A stretch of DNA of 64,000 bases from Ornithinibacillus halotolerans (GTDB lineage: Bacteria > Bacillota > Bacilli > Bacillales > Amphibacillaceae), in the NCBI RefSeq assembly GCF_014637405.1, contig NZ_BMEY01000012.1, positions 1 to 64,000 of the forward strand, written 5' to 3'. This document shows positions 58,896-64,000 of the stretch, piece by piece. Below the pieces are notes generated by a model. The model made no database searches. It saw only the letters and a list, made by a program, of their open reading frames with translations, and was not told where the DNA came from. Numbering within the stretch: the stretch's first letter is position 1; each line of letters opens with the position of its first letter. The translations under genes were made by a program, and so were the position numbers.

Positions 58896-58922
58896 TTACA
58901 GTTATAATTTTATTGGTTATAA

Positions 58923-58955
58923 TAGGATTCTCCTGGCCAGGGGAATCTTATTTTT
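58923..58955 (+). terminator. leader terminator (possible attenuator) before the methyltransferase gene
   Basis: AGGATTCTCC pairs with GGGGAATCTT around TGGCCA and is followed by ATTTTTG. It lies between the promoter and the ribosome site (GGGAGGAA at 58960-58967), so transcription must read through it. Confidence 0.65.
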
Positions 58956-58974
58956 GTATAGGGAGGAATAGGCT

Positions 58975-59892
58975 ATGAAACAAAATGAGTCCAGTATGAC
59001 TTCCTTAGTATCGGCATTCGGTCGAGCGTATCATAGTAGGTATGACTCACCAAAAATATTTGATGATTTTATTGCAGATAGGTTAATGACAGAAAAAGAG
59101 TTTAGGGCTGTCAGCATGAACATGACAAAAGGAATCCATTTTTTTAATCCAGAAATCGCACAAAGGTATCAAGATAACCCAGATGAAATACTAAAATGGA
59201 TAACACAAGTTCAACTTTCCCCAACACCTTTAGCTCGTTCAGCTTATTGCGAAAGTGTGTTACAAAACGAATTAACTTTAGGGGTAAAACAGTATGCAAT
59301 TCTTGGGGCTGGGTTAGACACATTTGCTTTTCGGTATCCGGAGTTAGAACATAAACTAGAAATATATGAAGTGGATCATCCACAGACACAAACATTTAAA
59401 AAGAAAAAAATAGCGGAAGCGAATCTTTCTATCCCAACTAATCTTCATTTCGTACCAATGGACTTCACCAAAAGGTTTTCAAATCAAGATTTAGTAGATA
59501 ATGGATTTTCATATCAGAAGACGTTCTTTAGTTTACTAGGTGTCTCTTATTATTTAATGAAAGAGGAAAATGAAGCATTAATTAAACAATTATTTGTAAA
59601 TGTTCCAGTGGGGAGCTCGATTGTTTTTGATTATGCAGACGAAACACTCTTTAGTGAGAAAGGAAAGTATAATCGAGTCGCCAATATGGTGAACTTGGCT
59701 GCTGCGAGTGGTGAGCCGATGAAGGCATGCTTCACTTATGAAGAAATAGAGAGAATGCTAGAAGAGGCAGGCTTACTTATTTATGAACATTTAACACCTA
59801 CTAGAATCAATGAGCTATTCTTTGCTAATAGAACCGATTATTTAACAGCGTTTGAGACTATTAATTATATACATGCTGTGAAGAAGGATTGA
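58975..59892 (+). CDS. class I SAM-dependent methyltransferase (TIGR00027/leucine-carboxyl-MT-like)
   Basis: The 305-residue enzyme has the SAM-binding motif QYAILGAGLDTFAFRYPEL near residue 105, IYEVDHPQTQTFKKKKI (motif II with the ribose-binding Asp/Glu), and FFSLLGVSYYL and SSIVFDYADE later. This is the pattern of the family known from Mycobacterium and many soil bacteria, with O-methylation of small molecules proposed. The ATG follows GGGAGGAATAGG and a leader terminator. The substrate is unknown. Confidence 0.88.
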   Translation: MKQNESSMTSLVSAFGRAYHSRYDSPKIFDDFIADRLMTEKEFRAVSMNMTKGIHFFNPEIAQRYQDNPDEILKWITQVQLSPTPLARSAYCESVLQNELTLGVKQYAILGAGLDTFAFRYPELEHKLEIYEVDHPQTQTFKKKKIAEANLSIPTNLHFVPMDFTKRFSNQDLVDNGFSYQKTFFSLLGVSYYLMKEENEALIKQLFVNVPVGSSIVFDYADETLFSEKGKYNRVANMVNLAAASGEPMKACFTYEEIERMLEEAGLLIYEHLTPTRINELFFANRTDYLTAFETINYIHAVKKD

Positions 59893-59960
59893 GGGAGAGA
59901 AAGGAGAGGCAGGTACTGAACTAAATATCTAAATTTTGGGCCGAACAATTAAATTTATTA

Positions 59961-60076
59961 GCTCCGGAAATATACGTAGACTCCTGCGGGAAGCAAGGCA
60001 TCGGTGAGACCCCACAGTGCGTTAGCACGAGGAGGCTCACCAGCCGCCCGCGGAAAGCGAAGTATATTTCCGGAGC
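59961..60076. repeat. 116-bp GC-rich palindromic dispersed element (MITE-like)
   Basis: The element begins GCTCCGGAAATATACGTAG and ends GAAGTATATTTCCGGAGC, an imperfect inverted repeat of about 18 bp. The interior is much richer in GC than its surroundings (GACTCCTGCGGGA, GAGACCCC, CACGAGGAGGCTCACC, CCGCCCGCGGAAAGCG) and can fold into a branched structure. From memory, near-identical elements occur many times in Bacillus-like genomes. It codes for nothing visible. Confidence 0.8.
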
Positions 60077-60144
60077 GGGTTAGTTGCACCCAAACTATAT
60101 AGTCCGAACTTTACCATGCAGAAAAGCTTTTTGTCTCAGTCCCG

Positions 60145-60495
60145 CTAAATCATTAGAAAAAATATAAAACTCAAGACACCTAACGTAATTAATAATGCTC
60201 CTGTAATGTCATTAATATGGATTTTATTAAGTAAATTCTTCCGATTTAAAAGGGCGATGATAATATAGATAAAGACGATAATTATAGTTGGTTCAATTAC
60301 TTCTTTTAAAAAGTATTCATACTCTACATATATAGAATTAATTTTTAGGAAAATACCAAGTGAAAAGAGAAATAGGAAAAATTTTAAAGGGAAATTCTTC
60401 TTATAGTTGCCTATCGAAATTCCTTTTTTATTTAAGATTGATTTAATAATAACAACTATAATAATCACTGAAAGTATTTGTAAAAGATTCATCAT
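60145..60495 (-). CDS. small membrane protein of unknown function
   Basis: The 116-residue protein has four hydrophobic helices (LLQILSVIIIVVIIKSIL, FFLFLFSLGIFLKI, TIIIVFIYIIIALL, GALLITLGVLSFIFFLM). AAAAGGGG precedes a double ATG. It is Ile/Leu-rich with no recognised motif. It is the last gene of a minus-strand run of small membrane proteins. Confidence 0.6.
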   Translation of the reverse strand: MMNLLQILSVIIIVVIIKSILNKKGISIGNYKKNFPLKFFLFLFSLGIFLKINSIYVEYEYFLKEVIEPTIIIVFIYIIIALLNRKNLLNKIHINDITGALLITLGVLSFIFFLMI

Positions 60496-60550
60496 AGTTA
60501 CCCCTTTTAGAACCGAATAAGAGAGGCTATTTTTAATTATGTATCCTCAT

Positions 60551-60922
60551 CTATAAAAGATCCACGTCTTTAGCCAATACCCAACCAGACATTCCGTAAG
60601 AAGCTGAGAGTATGTAATAATTATACTCTTCCTCTATTAATCTAACTTTTAATTCGTTCAGTTCATTATAATCTATCGGCCAAGAGTAATCTTTGTTCTC
60701 CTCTAATAATTCCTTATTTTCATGAAGAAAAAGTTCGATGTTACTTTTCTCTATGTCTAATATGATACTTCCAGGTAAATGGTTTTCAAACAAATGAGCT
60801 AACACGTGTGAAAAAACAATATGTAGGCTCCCACCTGATTGTGATTGGGTTTGAAGATTTATCGTTTTTTTTTCGAGATGGACAGAATATGAAATGATTT
60901 GGTGATCATGAACATGTATCAT
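60551..60922 (-). CDS. hypothetical protein
   Basis: The 123-residue soluble protein begins MIHVHDHQIISYSVHLEKKTINLQ and contains QSGGSLHIVFSHVLAHLFENHLPGSIILD. The pattern of strands after an initial Ile/His-rich strand resembles small immunity-type or DUF-class proteins, but I cannot name one. I chose ATG 60922, with GAGGATG at a workable distance; ATG 60934 sits directly on that site. It starts 15 bp after the upstream small membrane gene. Confidence 0.5.
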   Translation of the reverse strand: MIHVHDHQIISYSVHLEKKTINLQTQSQSGGSLHIVFSHVLAHLFENHLPGSIILDIEKSNIELFLHENKELLEENKDYSWPIDYNELNELKVRLIEEEYNYYILSASYGMSGWVLAKDVDLL

Positions 60923-60936
60923 ACAACTAATCATCC

Positions 60937-61119
60937 TCAGTTTACATCTTTTTTTGCAGCTTTCTTTAAACGTGCAGATATCATGGAACCTATTAGACCT
61001 GCAATGCTTAATGTAGCTATTAATCCCCAGTTAATTCCTTCGTTTTTAAAGAGGCTTAAAATAATTGCAGCGGCAGCTACACCGAGCGTCCAAAAAAGCC
61101 AAAATTTAATAGTATACAA
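60937..61119 (-). CDS. small two-helix membrane protein (DUF5325-like)
   Basis: The 60-residue protein starts at TTG 61119 behind TTAGGAGTG. It has two hydrophobic helices (FWLFWTLGVAAAAIILSLF and WGLIATLSIAGLIGSMISA) and a Lys-rich end. It resembles short Bacillus membrane proteins of unknown function. Confidence 0.6.
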   Translation of the reverse strand: MYTIKFWLFWTLGVAAAAIILSLFKNEGINWGLIATLSIAGLIGSMISARLKKAAKKDVN

Positions 61120-61219
61120 TTAATCACTCCTAAATGCGTTAGCTAAATATTCTACAATAATACTACCATACTATTTGTTGAAAACTATAGTGGGAGGGAG
61201 GAGGGATTTCACATACCAC

Positions 61220-61534
61220 TTAATCATCTAAACTAGCAACCATAATGGTACTTACAAGCCAAATAGCTATGGCTGGAACGTAAAATACGAAGGTTAAAAA
61301 CCAGTCTCCCATACTATAGACTTCATTATTAAAGTAGATAAAATTGTATAATACAAAAAGTAATAATGTTATCAATCCCTTTAATATCGAACCATTGTAA
61401 AGAATAAACCCAATACCTGGAACAAATAAATTCGCAGTCGTACTCACACGTCGCTTAAACGCTTTTTGTTCTAGTTGTAATTGAATGAGTTCACTACTCA
61501 TTTCTCTTTTTAATGCTTTTACACTTTCCTCCAT
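61220..61534 (-). CDS. small membrane protein with an N-terminal coiled coil
   Basis: The 104-residue protein has a charged N-terminal helix (about 1-30), then two or three hydrophobic helices (FVPGIGFILYNGSILKGLITLL, VLYNFIYF, WFLTFVFYVPAIAIWLVSTIM). AAGGAGG precedes the ATG. No family recognised. Confidence 0.6.
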   Translation of the reverse strand: MEESVKALKREMSSELIQLQLEQKAFKRRVSTTANLFVPGIGFILYNGSILKGLITLLLFVLYNFIYFNNEVYSMGDWFLTFVFYVPAIAIWLVSTIMVASLDD

Positions 61535-61558
61535 ATAAAGCCCTCCTTTTTGATTCTT

Positions 61559-62065
61559 TTATTTCCACATCTTTCCTAATTTATGACTGATAAGAAATAC
61601 CGGGATAAAAATGATAATGACAATAATAGCACCAATTATATTGCTCATAGAAAATAAATCTGTATTGTAAAATTGATAGAAAAATAGACTGTAGAAGGGA
61701 ATAACTAGAACAATAGATGTCACAACTCCTGGAGTGTAGCATCGTAAGAATAGGGACTGTAGTGGATGGCTAAAGATATTTACGGCAAACACTAGAGCTA
61801 TTCCTAAAAACAAATAATATTGTTCTGTTAACACTGCTACTAATAAAAAGGCAGACGCTAAAACAGAGAGTGCTAACACTACGACAGCAAACTGTGCAGA
61901 TGTAATATCTTTATTCTTTTCAATTTCTGATTGAGCGAAGGATGGTATTTTACTTCTTATCTGTGGATACGTCTTTTTCATCCATCTTTCCACCGTAATA
62001 ATTTCTTCTAAATTATGAAGCATAAAGATCATAATAAATGCCAAAACCCATATTTGGATGTCCAT
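61559..62065 (-). CDS. HXXEE domain membrane protein
   Basis: The 168-residue protein has five or six membrane helices. It carries the motif LHNLEEIITVERWM near residue 17, which names the HXXEE family, and a later NIFSHPLQSLFLRCYTPG histidine. The function is not known; conserved His and Glu suggest a membrane enzyme or metal site. I use ATG 62065 with GGAGGTGAT upstream. It lies 25 bp after the peptidase E gene and is probably cotranscribed. Confidence 0.82.
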   Translation of the reverse strand: MDIQIWVLAFIMIFMLHNLEEIITVERWMKKTYPQIRSKIPSFAQSEIEKNKDITSAQFAVVVLALSVLASAFLLVAVLTEQYYLFLGIALVFAVNIFSHPLQSLFLRCYTPGVVTSIVLVIPFYSLFFYQFYNTDLFSMSNIIGAIIVIIIFIPVFLISHKLGKMWK

Positions 62066-62090
62066 TAATATCACCTCCAGTACAACAATG

Positions 62091-62786
62091 CTACATCTCT
62101 AAATACTTTGTCTCTAATTCAATCTCTTTTACCTTATTGTCAAAATAAACGTGATAAGCCTTGGCGTTAGGTCTTGAACTAACAATCTCGGTCAATTCTA
62201 AATCGTGAAAGTGAAGTGCAACCCCATCGTCAGTAGCATATCCAGATTGAATCAAGCCATCAGCTATTAATTGCTGAAAAGCAGGTCTGCGAATCACCTC
62301 TCCATCATAATGAGGACAATTACTTCCTTTTAAGAAACCTAAACAATGTATTGGTTCTAACCGATCGCCATATGAATCAGTAACACCTTCTTCGAACCAA
62401 CAAATGGAACCTGCACTTATTCCTGCTAATATTGTGCCTTGCTCCCAAGCCTTTCTTAGGATCGTATCAACACCCCATTCCTTCCACAAAGCTAGTAAAT
62501 TCCTTGTATTTCCACCACCGACATAGATAATATCTTTTTCTAATAAAAAGCTCTCTAGGTCTCTAGTTGGTGGTTTAAATAGAGATAAGTGAGATGGTTG
62601 GCAGTTCTCTTTCCGAAAGAATACATAAAATCTCGTGATGTAATTATCGGAGTCTCCACTTGCTGTTGGAATAAAGCAGATTTTGGGATTCTCATTTTTG
62701 GATTGGGAGAGAATATATCTATCTAGTAAAGGGTTCTCAGGTTCCATAGAAAATCCACCACCACCCATGGCAATGATTTGTCGCAT
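62091..62786 (-). CDS. pepE: peptidase E (S51 family dipeptidase)
   Basis: The 231-residue protein begins MRQIIAMGGGGFSMEPENPLLDRYIL, typical of alpha-aspartyl dipeptidases. The nucleophile Ser124 lies in LAGISAGSICWFEEG, IIYVGGGNTRNLLALW provides the GG loop, and His159 in NCPHYDGE is the likely triad histidine. It cleaves N-terminal Asp dipeptides in the cytosol. AAAGGAGG precedes the ATG. A shorter S51 paralogue is at 12.9 kb. Confidence 0.9.
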   Translation of the reverse strand: MRQIIAMGGGGFSMEPENPLLDRYILSQSKNENPKICFIPTASGDSDNYITRFYVFFRKENCQPSHLSLFKPPTRDLESFLLEKDIIYVGGGNTRNLLALWKEWGVDTILRKAWEQGTILAGISAGSICWFEEGVTDSYGDRLEPIHCLGFLKGSNCPHYDGEVIRRPAFQQLIADGLIQSGYATDDGVALHFHDLELTEIVSSRPNAKAYHVYFDNKVKEIELETKYLEM

Positions 62787-62835
62787 AAATTACCTCCTTT
62801 GTCCACTCAACTTCTATAAATTACAATGTAAATCT

Positions 62836-63206
62836 TTACGTCCCGGTTCTTTCTAGTTCCATGCGAATGTTCCTATGATCTTCTTTTGAATAAGGATAAA
62901 GTGTTGTAGCGATTATTGCAATAATGACAAAGATGCCAGGTGCGACTGCCATTGTCCATTGTATCGTTGTCATTGTAGTTGCATTTTGAATCTCGTTAGC
63001 AACATAGCCTGAGAATTCTAGAATCAATCCAATAAGGAAGATAGCGATCGAGTTTGTTATTTTCATAAAGAAAGTCATAAGCCCTGCATATAGTCCTTCA
63101 CGCCGTGCACCTGTTTGATATTCATTTATATCGACAACATCTGGTAGCATTGTCCAAGGAAGAACATGTGTGGAAAAGGCACCATTTATAGATTCTCCGT
63201 CTTATT
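62836..63206 (-). pseudogene. C-terminal fragment of a GPH-type (MelB-like) sugar transporter gene
   Basis: The frame encodes GAFSTHVLPWTMLPDVVDINEYQTG, then REGLYAGLMTFFMKITNSIAIFLIG and two closing helices. This matches the last third of glycoside-pentoside-hexuronide transporters (LPDVVDxxE, R.EG.Y.G). It is continuous upstream to a TAA near 63207, where homology stops. The first roughly 300 residues are missing. A 52-bp tandem array begins about 50 bp further upstream, so the truncation and the array are probably linked. Confidence 0.75.
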
Positions 63207-63264
63207 TTTTTGATTTTACTTAAAATTATATCTTTTATGAAAATATGTCAAGGAGGGAAGGGGA

Positions 63265-64000
63265 GTGGAGGTGGGGGATGAGGGAATGAATGCCCTTAGC
63301 GGAGTTTTGGAGATTGCAACAGTCACTCATTGCTCTGACTGAATGCCCTTAGCGGAGAAATTAAGGTAGCAACGGTCACTCATCGCTTTGATGAGTGACT
63401 GTAGCGGAGAAATTAAGGTTGCAACAGTCACTCATTTCCCTAATGAATGCCCATAGCGGAGAAATTAAGGTAGCAACGGTCACTCATCGCCCTGATGAAT
63501 GACGGTTGCGAAGAAATTAAGGTAGCAACGGTCACTCATCGCGCTGATGAATGCCCGTAGCGGAAATTTTAAGGCTGTAACGGTCACTCATCACCCTGAT
63601 GAATGCCCATAGCGAAGAAATTAAGGTAGCAACGGTCACTCATTGCCTTGATGAGTGCCCATAGCGGAGAAATTAAGGTTGCAACAGTCACTCATTTCCC
63701 TAATGAATGCCCATAGCGGAGAAATTAAGGTTGCAACAGTCACTCATTTCCCTAATGAATGCCCATAGCGGAGAAATTAAGGTAGCAACGGTCACTCATT
63801 GCCTTGATGAGTGCCCATAGCGGAGTATTTAAGGCTGTAACGGTCACTCATCGCCTTGATGAGTGCCCATAGCGGAGAAATTAAGGTAGCAACGGTCACT
63901 CCTCGCCTTGATGAATGCCCATAGCGGAGAATTTGAGGTAGCAACGGTCACTCATTCCAAACATGAGCGCCCGTAGCCTAATTTAAAAGATTAATAAAGT
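63265..64000 (+). repeat. 52-bp tandem repeat array (at least 13 copies) running off the right edge
   Basis: CAACGGTCACTCAT (or CAACAGTCACTCAT) recurs at 63317, 63370, 63422, 63474, 63526 and onward at 52 bp (53 once). Each unit pairs GGTCACTCAT with ATGAATGCCC around about 7 nt, followed by the linker GCGGAGAAATTAAGGT. The core, period and orientation match the array at 12.1-12.9 kb; the linker differs. Confidence 0.93.

Noticed and set aside
1-64000. rRNA and tRNA genes
   Set aside because: I saw no segments with tRNA arm and CCA-type structure or rRNA-like conserved sequence anywhere in the window.

Overview
The window looks like chromosome from a low-GC, endospore-forming Bacillaceae (Oceanobacillus/Ornithinibacillus-like; the genus is inference). 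Support comes from an SspO-type spore-protein gene, AGGAGG-type ribosome sites, frequent TTG/GTG starts, SigA and ECF-type promoters, Hol_Tox-type toxins and typical Bacillaceae families (DUF4179 anti-sigma, YtrA-like GntR, DUF3626, GrpB, paired SMR pumps).

Layout. 0-5 kb: the 3' end of a group II intron, a start-less ORF of 51-bp repeats, a broken sspO, an MFS/EutH pair, an orphan antitoxin-type RNA, and a divergent SDR/TetR pair. 5.7-10 kb: sbcDC. 10-15 kb: small regulatory and metabolic genes, a 52-bp tandem array that cuts off a kinase-like gene, and a TIM-barrel gene with an in-frame stop. 15-22 kb: a membrane GGDEF-EAL protein, a SEC-C protein, an esterase and an AraC/GyrI regulator. 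22-24 kb: two near-identical type I toxin-antitoxin modules in direct repeat around a nuclease-like gene.

24.3-37.9 kb is an AT-rich defence island. It holds a five-gene operon-like block: GHKL ATPase, an unknown protein, a DUF6339-like protein, a NERD-UvrD helicase and a small nuclease-N-domain protein. Beside it lie a C5 cytosine methyltransferase with a divergent putative endonuclease, a DUF3427-like protein, a GmrSD-like DUF262/DUF1524 enzyme and a protein with a duplicated nuclease-like domain. The ATPase block is the best candidate for an undescribed system.

38-64 kb: a frameshifted YetF-type gene, a crcB-like fragment, two ECF sigma operons (one with a DUF4179 anti-sigma factor, one with a PadR-like and a SEDS protein), a second XRE/membrane-protein module with clear operators, several SDRs, an orphan DnaB-like ATPase, a 40-bp tandem array, a YtrA-like ABC operon with a perfect operator, paired SMR pumps, an M23/Cpl-7 lysin-like protein, an MFS exporter, a SAM methyltransferase behind a leader terminator, a dispersed palindromic element, a minus-strand run of small membrane proteins and a peptidase E, and a truncated sugar transporter beside a second 52-bp array that runs off the right edge.

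Two themes stand out. One is gene decay: at least eight broken or truncated genes. The other is repeat accumulation: three tandem arrays, a REP-like family, a MITE-like element and duplicated toxin modules. Family names come from recognising motifs by eye; no database search was run.
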